Shown: positions 1 through 10,885 of the stretch, one piece after another
Numbering within the stretch: position 1 is the first letter of the stretch
Layout of the letters: every line of letters begins with the position of its first letter
NCBI GenBank assembly: GCA_030704615.1
Contig: JAKLZA010000121.1
Coordinates: 1 to 28,608, forward strand
Source of the DNA: Takakia lepidozioides
Taxonomy: Eukaryota > Streptophyta > Takakiopsida > Takakiales > Takakiaceae
Direction: 5' to 3'
DNA length: 28,608 nucleotides
Made by a program: the position numbers and the translations under genes
The notes under the pieces: model-generated
The model's input: only the letters and a program-made list of their open reading frames with translations
Databases searched by the model: none
Told to the model about the DNA's origin: nothing

Positions 1-330
1 AATTACAAATGCTTGTTTCACTTTTACAATTACGAGGACGACAAAATGTCCTCACAAAGTGTGCGCCATAAAGGCTGCCACGGGAAGACCTTCCTCCCTC
101 CTCAAATAACAATGAGAGTTAGGATCATCTTTAAAAGATGATTGTAGTGCATAGCGACAGCAAGACATGTAGACTTCGAACGGTGCAATGACAAATGTGC
201 ACTACCTAAAAGTTGTCACTCAGAGCTCACTCCGTATAGTTGGAGGCCATATCATTGCACAGCCGACGAATTGATGTGAAATACACATTTCAAATCATGG
301 TCATCCACATACCACATTACATAGTTCATG
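1..330. other. Left edge, no gene seen
   Basis: A/T-rich sequence downstream of the leftward transposase locus. I see no convincing coding frame, RNA gene or repeat here. Confidence 0.5.
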
Positions 331-1773
331 CTACCCATGTGTTGTATCCCGCTGCAAAAGAGTATCGACCTCGTTGAAACTCATAGTGGCCTGGTGAATG
401 AAGTTGTCACGTTTGGGATCGCAAACCATCCTCCTCAAAAATATGAAATACAAATGTTTGCAGGGTATGAATTTACCTCTCTTGCCCAAACTGGTTGATA
501 GCATATTCACAAAATCAGGGCATGTGCAATTGGGGAAATTGGAAACCGTGATGTCGTAGGTCCTGTCATGAACAGCAGATGTGGAAGTGATGATTGTGAA
601 TACCCGACCATATCCTGGATCGGGTACTTCCGTGGTGCTTCCAACACGAGCTTGGAGCATTCTTGCGGACTCCACTTTGCCAAAGTGTTCAGCGGTTGGA
701 GGGAAACGCCGAACGAGCTTTCCATCTCGTTTGGTTGGCCACAAGTCAGGATTTGCCGGGGGGACCCGGGAGGACGCAGAAGTAGTAGCACATGCATGGA
801 GTTGAGGTTGTCTCGCAAGGAAAAAACCTGCCTCCTCCAGCATTTCAATCTCCTGAAAGCTGAGATGTGTTCCCACCTTCACGGGCCAAACGGTTGGAGG
901 AGTTGGCTTCATCACTACGAAAGGACGCACAGTTCCATGCACACATCTGGCACAATCATCTGCGCAGAACCAGAACTTGTGGTTCTTGGCTTCTGGTTGA
1001 CCGTATGGACGCATCAAGCCCGTGAAAGTCGGAGCAGGAGTTCGGGCACCACCTCTGGATATAGAAGTGCACTTCTCGAAATTAGTTGCCATGATCGCTG
1101 TACATTTCACACGAGACCCTACACTTGTGCGTTCTATGTGCCAAACGTGGTCGGGGCATGCAGACTCAAGCACATCAAGGGGGTTGTTTCTCTCCTGCAC
1201 CATTTCAGTGGCACTGTTTGATGCTGGAGCTTGCCGTCGTGTTGGAGGTTCCTCCACAATGGAGGTTCCGGACATGGAGCTGTCATGCAGGGGAACACGA
1301 GGCTTCGAGAAGTTATCACGGTCTGCCCTGTGGGAATCTGAATCCGAACCAGGTGGAGTGTTCAATTTCCTCTTACAGGAGCCGAATCTCTCCTCCCCTT
1401 CAAGATGTGGAACTCTAGAAACAAGTGGCGTTCCCTGGGCATACATGCTCACCGCCCGTGCTATCTTGATTGAATCCCCAGATCTGTTTGCAGCACGCAA
1501 CATCAACTCCCATTTGTCCGGACCCTTGCCACCAACCCCACCTCGTAAGAAATCACGGTATCGGGTTTGTTGTTGCAAGGCACGTATCAAATCATCTGTT
1601 GTTGCCACATACAAATCCCGACCTCGTTTCCCAGACTGCTGCAACCATGCATTGTGCACAGTTTCTGCCAAATTGCAAGATGGCATGTCCGCCATTTCCT
1701 CAATGGACATGTTTCTGCAAAGAGGATAACCACACTTCAGAATAGTGCACAGGAAACAACATAAAGAAAGCAA
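331..1773 (-). CDS. SWIM-domain C-terminal part of the MULE-like protein
   Basis: This is the longest uninterrupted piece of the left transposase locus, about 460 residues after the probable splice acceptor near 1714. It starts with a segment around PSCNLAETVHNAWLQQSG, which sits where MULE-type proteins have the conserved region after the catalytic core. A Ser/Pro-rich middle follows, then a Cys-rich patch (FWFCADDCARCVHG, possibly metal-binding), and near the end a SWIM zinc finger of the form CxC...CxH (CTCPDF ... CKHLYF). SWIM fingers bind DNA or protein in MULE transposases and FAR1-like factors. The frame ends at a TAG just left of a short polar tail. The transposase family is fairly secure; current function is unknown because the upstream frames are broken. 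Confidence 0.65.
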   Translation of the reverse strand: MLSLCCFLCTILKCGYPLCRNMSIEEMADMPSCNLAETVHNAWLQQSGKRGRDLYVATTDDLIRALQQQTRYRDFLRGGVGGKGPDKWELMLRAANRSGDSIKIARAVSMYAQGTPLVSRVPHLEGEERFGSCKRKLNTPPGSDSDSHRADRDNFSKPRVPLHDSSMSGTSIVEEPPTRRQAPASNSATEMVQERNNPLDVLESACPDHVWHIERTSVGSRVKCTAIMATNFEKCTSISRGGARTPAPTFTGLMRPYGQPEAKNHKFWFCADDCARCVHGTVRPFVVMKPTPPTVWPVKVGTHLSFQEIEMLEEAGFFLARQPQLHACATTSASSRVPPANPDLWPTKRDGKLVRRFPPTAEHFGKVESARMLQARVGSTTEVPDPGYGRVFTIITSTSAVHDRTYDITVSNFPNCTCPDFVNMLSTSLGKRGKFIPCKHLYFIFLRRMVCDPKRDNFIHQATMSFNEVDTLLQRDTTHG

Positions 1774-3845
1774 TGAGTCAAAAATATGGAAAGCAAATGT
1801 ATGAATAAAGCATGAAATAGAAGCCTCGTACCATTGTCATGGCTGCTCCCCACTGTCTATACCCGAAGTGCCAAACGCAGCCAATCTTCCAATGCTCTCA
1901 TACTCTCAAGTGATGCAGCTCCAAAGAGAACCACCAGGCACGAATTGTCTGGAACAAGTGTCCGCCTCCTTCATTGTTCTAGCATCTTTGTACTCTTTGC
2001 ACAATTTACGGTGCTGAGTCTGCATCTCTGGTTTGATGTCCGACTTTGTATGTTTTTCCAGAGATTGTGTCCAATGGAATAGACATGTACGCTCTCTCCT
2101 GGCATAGGCACTTTTGGTCGCCCGAATCCGAAGACAATACAATAGCATTGAAATTTGCTTGAGCACTATCCGCCATGAAACCTGCGAAATTTGGAGATGG
2201 CAGCCCATGGCAGCCCATGACACGTATCAGGGAATTCCACATGAGCTTCTGGGATTCCGTATCCTCGGATTGCATGTCACAAACTGCAATGTCATAACTC
2301 GTTGGTACAACTGGATCGTAGACATGACAAGCCATTGTCGTCCAATCCTTCACTCGTTTCACATCACATGATCAAACATAAAAAAACAGTTCTGCAAGTC
2401 CCCAGTCTTCTGCATCCGCTTCACGAGGCTAACCCCACTGCCCTCCCCAACAGTCGACATTTTGAAAGAAAAACTTTGATGGCACCTTGACCTGGGAATA
2501 CATTGTCCTGGATGTAATCGTACTTGCTCACTTTTCAATTCCAAAATATTGTCTATGTAGCCTCTGATCCCAGAGCCCATTCTCAATGCATTGATCTGAT
2601 GCCGAATGTTAGGTGAACTTAAAGTGGAGAAATGATCCATGACCAGGTCCAATGCTGCACCGTCAAGTTTAGTCCCCACAGAATCTCCTTCACTCAAAAT
2701 ATGGCTTTCCAAGAAGGACTTGCTTGCGCCAAGAGCAATTGCAGATGTTGTTGCGGATGGGTTTCTCCCGAACTCCTGTTTGATCAACCTCGATACTGTC
2801 TCAACACTCTCCCTGTAATCCCCCTTCGAGACAGGATGGTTATGGAATCCAAAATGCACACAAGCTCTCGTCATTGTATTCAAACGGTGGACAACATAGT
2901 ACATTCTTCTTGCTCCGCAGAGCGCCAAGCAGGATGGCACAAGTTTGCAGAATTTGCAGACGAAAGTGTTTGCCGGTGGAGGGGCAGTCCCAGGCTGAAA
3001 TGGATTTTCTCCGCCAGACCCTCCCATTCGCTTTGATTATGAACACCAGACTGAAGAAAGTGTCTGCAATTCAAATTATCACACCTAAGGTGTCCATTGC
3101 AAACTGTCCTCCTGAAAACAAGCTTGTCATCATTCTGAATATTGGATGTTTTGTTTCTGCACCACGGGTGCCCGTCGTGTTTCTTGTCCATTCCCATGCA
3201 TCATGATTGTTACACCTCCAACTCGCGGAGGAGGAGGCAGCTCGAATAGGATATCGCCATCAAAAGTCTCCGGCAAGAACTTCACACAGGCCCTGCTTCA
3301 AAGATTCCCAATCAATTCCCCGCAACTCACTTTTGAATCCAGCCATTCCCCCATCGCCCGCAATTTTGGAATGACACTACAAATCTCTTCTTCATCAGCT
3401 TCTGCAACCACAGTAGGAAGGACTGGATTTGGAATTTCACTTATGTCATCATCGGAAGAATCCGAAAGCTCAACGATTGGAGTGGAGGAAGTCTGTTCTT
3501 TTTTCACCACCACCTCCCTCTTGTCTTCAACGACCGAAGCAGCAGTCCCGGCGTCACATATGACCCAAGGGACTTTCGCCGAGGCTCTCCAAGTACTCTG
3601 TATCGACCAGGACGCACTCTCCACTGGCTGATATGAGCCGTCTCATCACGGTTTTGGAAAGAATATTTCACCAACTTCCCTTTCAGATCGTAAACCTCTT
3701 TCTCCAAAAAGATGGAGCCATTCTGCAGCTGAAAACGGGTAGCCAAGACATGTTCCAGAACAATTGCAAATCCATTGTCAAGGACTTCCTGGGAGAACGG
3801 CACTGGTTTGTCGTCTGAGAAGAACTCCGCTTCAGAGGAAGCCAT
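331..3845 (-). pseudogene. Decayed MULE-type transposase with SWIM finger
   Basis: Protein-like signal runs leftward across the whole interval but changes frame at least seven times. In order: an N-terminal segment from the ATG at 3845; an acidic Ser/Asp segment (3298-3624); a Cys/His segment containing GHLRCDNLNCRHF (about 3030-3197); a Cys/His finger-like segment ending FHNHPV (about 2510-3027); a catalytic-core-like segment with RVKDWTTMACHVYDP and FMADSAQANFNA (about 2120-2362); ERTCLFHWTQSL (about 1960-2135); and the C-terminal SWIM part (331-1773). This order fits Mutator-like transposases and their domesticated relatives. An intron of about 0.1 kb may lie near 1715-1831, with a TTTGCAG acceptor on the minus strand. 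So many one-base shifts over 2 kb suggest a dead copy; many small introns or indel errors in the assembly are alternatives. Confidence 0.65.
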
Positions 3846-4672
3846 CTTCCTTCCTCGAGTATGTTTGTACCTTGCTATCGCAGATCTAGTGTAAATCGGT
3901 TTACTGCTGTCTCCAGAACACAGTTGAAGAATGAGCAGAGCATATGGCGGAGGAAGCTCAGATAACGACTGTGCATATTCTGTTATTCATTCCAGATATG
4001 CAGCCGTCCATTTTAATTACTTTCTTGTGGGCCCAGTGGTCAGAGAATCCCTAGGGGCAGTGTCGGCAACTGTTAAACCGTTAATCAGAACCTCATCAAT
4101 AAACCCAATAACAAAGCCGACTTCCTGGAAGCATGCCACAGGATCTGAGAATGGGATTGCAGATTAAGTAAATGTATCTATATACTACTACCAATGATCA
4201 TGCGCACCTGGAAAGTTCCAAATGTGAAACGAATGTGGGGTTTGGATAACAAGGATGACCGTGTATGATATTCCAAAATTTGTCATCAAACTCTCGTTCA
4301 TTTATATTATTTGTTTAAGACTGCGCATCAATTTCTGGGATTCGCTGTTCTTTTTTAAATATTGAACCCGTTATAATAAAGAACACGCCGTTTTTTTTTT
4401 GGGCGGCACACGTCAGACATCCATAACTGAATACGAACAGCTGTACACCAATTGCTGGCATGTGCACTAATAAGGAAACGACTATGTGTAACGGTCACGC
4501 GGGAGGGAATCCGATGCTTCTAGAGACACGCAAGAACACAGGCAATCCCGCAAGAAATCGGGAGTCACTGCGTTTTTCTACTTTTCGCGCTTAGAGGGAG
4601 AGTGGTAGTCAAGCTGGAGAGGGTTCCTTCTAGAATACGAAAGAAAAAAGTCTCTTTATTTTTTTACTTCCC
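3846..4672. other. Divergent intergenic region
   Basis: About 0.8 kb separates the leftward transposase locus from the rightward methyltransferase-like gene, so it could hold both promoters. It is A/T-rich with several TATA-like strings (tatctatatact near 4177, ttataataaag near 4370) but no clear paired promoter. A pyrimidine tract ending in TTAG at about 4655-4673 could be a splice acceptor for an early exon of the gene to the right. I see no other gene. Confidence 0.35.
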
Positions 4673-4787
4673 TTAGAGAGAGACGCAGAGCAAGAGAGAA
4701 AATGACGAGGCGTCGTTTGTTGAGAACACAGGGCCAAGGCAGCAGGTGAACGCGGAGACTGATTCACAAGAGCAGACGGAGACTGAG

Positions 4788-7700
4788 GCAGCGGCTGCGA
4801 CACAGTCGGCGATAAGAGTGCGCCAGCCTGTGGAGGCAGAGATGATCGCAGGGACACTGAAGAAGGTGGAAGCACGCGGAACGCCGAACCTGAAGAAGGT
4901 CAAGAAACCCTTGCGCAGACAGAAACTCCAGCAGATGTGAGAGGGAAGAGGAAAGCTGCAGAAGGGGATCAAATTTCAAAACCTAAGAAGGTGCCAGTAA
5001 GTTTTATCATATAGTCTGTCTGATTGCCTTTCAAGGAGTCCTTCCTCTTCCATTCTTTAGCAGGAACTACTGAATCGCGAGCGTCGTTAACGCCATTCGA
5101 TTCTCCTCATGAGATTTATGTACCTATGTGTTTGAAGAGAGAGTCTGCACTTACTATTCTCCCTAAACTACACTGAATGTCGTTGCCGCCAATCAGTTGC
5201 ACATATATGTCATTACACAACACCGATCCGGCAGGTGTTATCTTTTGTGATTGTCGTTAACGCCGTTCGCTATCGCTCTCGCTTTTGTTTTGAATACGGC
5301 AGTCTCGGCTTTGCATGTGTAGATTGTGCTGAATTCTTTCACACCATTCATGGTGAGTTTCCTTGATACAGAGTGATTGTCGTTACCGCCATTCACTATT
5401 TGCAAATCACTTAGTCAGAACTGAATGGCATCGTGCAGAAAACTGTGAGGTCGAAGCCTACAGGATCAGAGGGGAAAGGATCTGGAGATGGGGACGAGTC
5501 CGCAAAAAGCTCAGAGAATACAGATGAAGCAGATGAATCCGAAGTGCACTACCTTGACAAGGTGAAAGAACTCATGTCATTCCAGAAGGTAAACTCTCAG
5601 GAGGTTATAAGGGACATGCTCGTATCTGGAGGGCGTCTGGACATACCTCTGTGCCGGATGATATCAATGCCTGTTGTGCGTCCACCTCTTTCCCATGACA
5701 TAACAAAATTGGAGAGTGATTTTGTGCATGGATATAGACTTGGTGCACAAGTTTTTTATGTGTCACTGACGGATATAAATGGGAAAAGCACATTAGTTTC
5801 TCCAGAGATCAGTGATAACTGGGATGAGTGCTGGAAAGATGCCAATGAGGAGTTCGAGCTGGGCCTCATGATGGGAAAGAACACCCAGCAATTCTGCAAC
5901 CACATGTTCTACGTCTGGGACGGCAACCACCGATTGCTGGCATGGATGGGATACATTCAGAAACACCATTCGAAAGACAAAGACAAGCATGTTGCTGTGG
6001 AGGCAATGGTTTTGGATCCAGGAAACGACATCGCTAGGCTTCTTACAGCTATGCACGACGTGAACAAGTAAGTCATCCAGGAGATTTGATTCCCTCTGTA
6101 GTGTCTTGTTAATCCTCAAAAAACAGTGTTAAGGAATGCAATGTTTCCAATGTTTTTGCAGATCGACAGAGAAATCGCATGTGACAACAAGCTTGGTTCA
6201 CACACTATTCCGAATTCAGAGGATTGGTCTGATGAAGCTGGATGATTTTCGGACAGTACTACCACCCAATATCATCAAGAAGTGCGAAACAGGAAGAGCT
6301 GCAGGCACTTGGTATTCTTTGACACGAGAGGCGTTTCTGGAGTACATGTATGCGGTAAGCCCGAGTCTGTAATCTGTTTACTTTTCGAATACATGTTTAG
6401 AGTCCCTTCGGAGCTAATCACTACTTGAATGAATGCAGCAAGAACTGGCAGAGGCAGCTGAGAAGGGAAAATCCGAATATTACCGCACTACACCAGAGGA
6501 ACTAAGGACATCAAAGGGTGTGGAAGCTGCAATAAAGAAGGAGTTTGAGATGCGAAGAACCAAATTGATGTCAGCCTTCGGAAAGCAGCTTAGAATAGTA
6601 GATCCTGGACTTGGTCCTGAGTTCCTTCAGCAGATCAAAACACACTATGACAAGCATGTGCATCCGGAGATGCAGCAGGAGAAATTGCACCGGCTGGCCA
6701 TATCGATGGTCGACCCACAAACAAAAATAAGGTGGCTGGAGATATGGAACTCAGATCAAACAGTAAAGGACTTGAATCAGTTCCCAAAGAGCACCATACA
6801 GCCTGGCACAAAGGTGGAAGGAATCAGTGATTTGGTGTTTGATAACTGGCTCCACAAGGCTACATTTTGGAGTCAGGTGTGTATTCGAACATGCTGTTTC
6901 TTCTCTTCAAGTATGTGATGTGTATCTTTTTTGCAATTCTGACAAATATACTATTTGCAGCTCGAAAAGCGCGCCGTCATTGTGCTGGATCAGACTTTGA
7001 AGGACCTGAACATTGCGATTGTTTCCCCTCCCCAAATGTCATTGGAGGCATATTGTTTTTTCCGGGAGTTCTCCAAAGATGGTAACATTTTACGGTCCAA
7101 CGACTTTGACAGTCAGGTTGGAGGAGAGTGGGCCATGATGCGAGTTGTGTACAGGTGCAATGTCATACTTGAAACTCTACTGTTTTTTTGGGAAAAAATG
7201 TGGCTTCATATGGATTGCAATCTTAGATCCAGATTGAATGTCGTTGACGACATTCACTTCTTTGTCTAAGTCATTCTTAAGCGAGTATATGAATTCACCT
7301 GGTTAGGATCTAAGGGTGCAATTATATTGTCCCTGATTAGAATTGATAATGTCCTTGAATGGCGTTGACGACATTCACATACGGAGTTGTTGAGAGGTCC
7401 TCAAGGTTATTTAAATTTTTGTAATGTCCATAGAGGTTACAGTGAGGGTTCCTCACTTCATTTTGCTGAATGTCAATGCAGACATTCAGTTGTTCTGCAT
7501 TGTTTTTTCCTCTTGCGATGAATGTGGAGGCTTGATAAGCTCTGTTTTAAGAAATCCAAAGTGAATGTCGTTGACGACATTCACAGCTGTGTCTGTATTA
7601 TTCAAAAGCGACAAATTCAATTTACATGGATTGGGGAGCTAAGTAATTGGTTTCTTTTTTGTATTTTTGTGAATGGCGTTGACGCCATTCACATACAGTG

Positions 7701-10303
7701 ATGTTGTGAGGTCCTCAGTGATAGGTTCGTTATGAATGTGCATTGAGTTTTCCTGGATGGTTCCTTACTCAATTTTTTTTATTTCCATCCTGTGATTTTG
7801 CTTCATTTAAGTAATAATTTGGCTTCATTCTTGAATGTCGTTGACGACATTCACTTCTATGTCTGTGTCATTTCTAATCGATTATTTGCATTCACCTGGA
7901 TTAGGATGTATTTACAGTGTCATGGAATGGAATGTTCTGAATGGCGTTGACGACATTCATATCTGGAGCAGTAGTGTGGTCCTGAAAGGTCCTTGGAGCA
8001 GTTGTCAGAGCCATTTCAATCCCTGTTTTATTCTTTCTGTTCTACTTGCATCTTACTCACTGAGCGCTTTTGTGGGTTGGGATTCATCTCCTTTTTTCAG
8101 GTACACGAAATATGTGCTTATGGAAGGAAATCACCTGAGCGGAATTCCCGACTATCTTGACATGTGGTCGGACCCTGCAAACGATCCAACCATGTATACT
8201 GCAGGGATATTGAAGGACTGGAGTCCTTCTCACTTCAGAGACTGTGGGTGGTACCTTGACTGCCCACCTGAGCACACGACCTTTCAAGAACAGCATATGA
8301 AATACTTGAACAATAACGCTGAGATGCTGGCGCCTTTGACTGACGAAGAGTATCAATGAAACATAGCAACCTTGGCTGCCAAGGAGCCTGATGCTCAGGG
8401 AACGCCGCAGAAGGGAAAGAAGGCGGGCCGCAAACCAAAAGACAAGGCTGTTGATGTCATAGCCATCTCACCAGCAAAGCCAAAGGACAAAGACAAGTCC
8501 AAAGAGAAGGAAAATGACAAGGGGAAGGAGAATGAAAAGGAGATGGAGAGTGGGCAGGACTTTAGTGCTGGAAGATATACCCGCACTCTTCAGTGCGTGT
8601 TCGATGCCAAGCCACACCCTTCCCGTTCTGATTCAGCAGGAGAGATGAAAATTGTTAATGAGGGTTGGCTTTCGATGATGCAGAGTCGAAAGAGAGGATA
8701 CACTGGGGTGCCATCCCCTACCTGGGACAATATAATCTCATTCCTCAATCTGGTGAGAATTCCAGTTTCTTTCCTTTTCTCTGAAAGTTTCGTTGGCAGT
8801 ATTTCAGTCTCGTTCTTTGAAAACATTCTTGCCATCGTTCTTATAAAAAACATGTCTGTTTGCAGGTGAGCACAGGTCCCACCTTCGTGTGCGGTGTGCA
8901 TAAAACTTATGCGGCCGACATTGTCATTCTCGACATCCCGGATGGCCAGGCTGTGCCAGAAGTTCTTCCAAAGGGCAAGACGCCAGGCTGGAACAAATTC
9001 GAGGACAACTACTGGAGTTGGGTGTTCGGGTTCTGTAACAATTTCCTCTCTGATGCAGGGACACTTCTGCTTTTTCAGTCATGTGACAATGATAGTCGTC
9101 GGGCATTGGCATCATACCTCAAGTCTTCAGGGTTTGAAGTTTTGCGCACATGGAATTGTGTGAACAGCCTCTACCTTGTGAAAGGGGGTTTCCCTGGTCA
9201 GCTGGTATGCCGTCTCCCTTCTGCTTGTGCTTTGATCATGAGTTTCAATTTTCTCTGCAGCTCCACTCTAGTAGAATGTTTTATGATCGACACCGATCAT
9301 CAACGATTCATGATTTTTTTGTGTCAGAGTTCTGAATAGCCGATGTACACACTTCCACTTTAGATTGTGTTTACCACACTAACCTGCTATCTTTGGCAGA
9401 CGAGGATGTTCGAGGCGATCTGCCTGCGGAGGATTCGCACATCAAAGACACCATCCTCCATCCGCAGCTTTGAGATTTCTGACCAGGGTTGTTTCGTCAA
9501 CCCCCCCTATGAGCCCCATGTCGATGACATTTTGTACAACTTCATGCAGTCCAGTCAGACTCTGAAGAGACCAGATGGCACTCCCTGGAGAGGTGCAAAG
9601 GAAAAGTCACCAGCATTCATGCAAATACTGCTGGAGTCATGCAGCCACCGCTCTGCACGGGTGGTCGATCTTTCTGTGTCCACAGGTTCATTTTTTCCCT
9701 TCCGAATTGGTTTTCTTTCAACAGTTTCATCTGCTTAAATCCCCCCCTCCAAACTGTTCATGTTCTCCTGTCTGGTGCAGGAGCAACTTACCACGCATGC
9801 AAGGCAGGCGGAAGAAGCCTTTTTGGCATGGAGGGTGATTCTGACCTCTACAACACCGTGCTCCTCCCCCTTTTGTCTGGCTCCACTTCAGGCACACAGA
9901 CTGATCGTATTCAAATTCGAAATGATGACGATCCCGAAGATAAGCAGGTCGACAACGACTTTTCATGTGAGTAAGTGCTAAACCCTCTTTGGGGTCATAC
10001 TCAATTTCTCGATAACATCAAAGTTACAGTAATAACTTTTTCAGGCTGTCTTTCAGGAAAGCCAGCGGTGGATCTTCAGGAGATACAGTCATTTCTGGCG
10101 AGTCTGTTTTCGACAGCCCCCTTTCCAATTTTCTGCTCCCTGTTTATGCCGAAGCAATGGCACTTCACGCGGCCGAGTCCCTATCCCCTGACTTTTTAGT
10201 GGCCAGCCGTAGGTGTATCCAGCGTGGATCCGGTGTTCTAAAATACTTAGACTTAGATGCAGAGGAAGAGGGGATACATTGTACTGACTCTGAGTCAGAC
10301 TGA
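4788..10303 (+). CDS. ParB-like plus N4/N6-methyltransferase-like protein
   Basis: Multi-exon gene. Exons: about 4788-4996 (5' limit unsure), 5439-6067, 6162-6354, 6439-6876, 6961-7154, 8101-8752, 8866-9204, 9400-9685, 9781-9970, 10045-10303. All introns are GT-AG, phases agree, and exons 2-10 sum to 3,180 nt (1,060 codons). The second exon encodes an acidic stretch, then a ParB/sulfiredoxin-like segment with VWDGNHRLLAW (about 5913-5945). The last exons follow the beta-class amino-methyltransferase order: a motif-IV-like ILDIPDG (about 8926-8946) where DPPY is expected, then a KSPAF-like motif X, then a motif-I-like VVDLSVSTGAT (9661-9790) followed by GMEGD. Motif I is cut by a phase-1 intron. 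Both signature motifs are degenerate, so catalysis is doubtful. A Lys-rich linker (about 8400-8560) has an AT-hook-like GRKPKD. An in-frame TGA lies at 8357-8359. Exon structure is strong, domains moderate, function inferred. Confidence 0.7.
4997..5438 (+). repeat. Intron with four inverted-repeat motifs
   Basis: This intron (GTAAGT donor at 4997, GTGCAG acceptor ending 5438) holds four diverged copies of the inverted-repeat motif that is better conserved in the intron at 7155-8100: about 5079-5098, 5175-5194, 5249-5268 and 5375-5394. They follow the pattern GAWTGTCGTTRMCGMCATTC, spaced about 75-125 bp. The first copy is also flanked by GAATCG and CGATTC (5072-5103), lengthening its dyad. Confidence 0.7.
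7155..8100 (+). repeat. Large intron made of palindrome-bearing repeats
   Basis: This 946-nt intron contains seven copies of a 20-bp inverted repeat, consensus GAATGTCGTTGACGACATTC (9-bp arms, TG centre), at 7236, 7357, 7468, 7563, 7671, 7833 and 7939. Copies at 7236, 7563 and 7833 are one subtype; those at 7357, 7671 and 7939 are a second subtype followed by a diverged gaggtcctcag-like segment. The array is thus a higher-order repeat of subtype pairs 106-121 bp apart. Copy 7671 has changed both arms together (GGCG...CGCC) and stays a perfect dyad. Confidence 0.85.
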
Positions 10304-10885
10304 ACTGTATTATTTTAATATTCATTTTCATATTATCTGGAAAACGTTGAATCCCCTTCCTCTACCGTAGTTGTTCCTTTAGAACAAATAATAATCACAG
10401 AATCAACTTTCGTTTAAATTGCTATATGTATGAATCCATCTCACAAACCTTCCTGACTCTTCTCATATCCATTGTGCATTCATCTACACTGTATTCATGC
10501 GTGCTCCATTCATGAAAGCTTCCTTTGTACAACATCCATTGTACATTCATCCTCTGTACTCTTTAATCCACCCCACAAACCTTCCACACTCATTTCATAT
10601 ACTTTGTGCATTCGTCAAAAGATTTGGTCATGCATCTTCCTGTCATGAATTTTTGTCATTGCTCAACATCCATTATACATTCATCCATTTTACTCTTATC
10701 CATCCGTCATTCATCCATCTACATACATTTTTCACACTCATCCATCTGTTTATCATCCAACTGTACATTCATCCATCCTTTATTCAATGCCTTTTATTAT
10801 GTCGTCCAGCTTGTTTCCGCGGTAAAGGGTGCCAATCCGCGGGAATACACTCCACTTCTTTCTGGGTGCGTGGTGACTCGGCCTT
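10304..10885. repeat. Intergenic CATTCATCC-rich repeat region
   Basis: The spacer between the methyltransferase-like gene and the ACGT element cluster. From about 10430 to 10790 it is dominated by degenerate short repeats on the theme CATTCATCCATC, with cattgtacattcatcc-like variants. Reading frames here are a by-product of the repeat. Possible polyadenylation-like A/T strings (ttattttaatatt at about 10310; aataataat near 10386) follow the upstream stop codon. Confidence 0.6.

Noticed and set aside
568-1729. Plus-strand ORFs of 217 and 235 codons
   Set aside because: They are antisense to the SWIM-domain exon, which has recognisable protein motifs on the minus strand.
7236-7958. Regularly spaced palindromic repeats resembling a CRISPR array
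   Set aside because: They lie within a phased spliceosomal intron, intervening segments are themselves repeats and not unique spacers, spacing is about 110 bp, and no cas genes are present.
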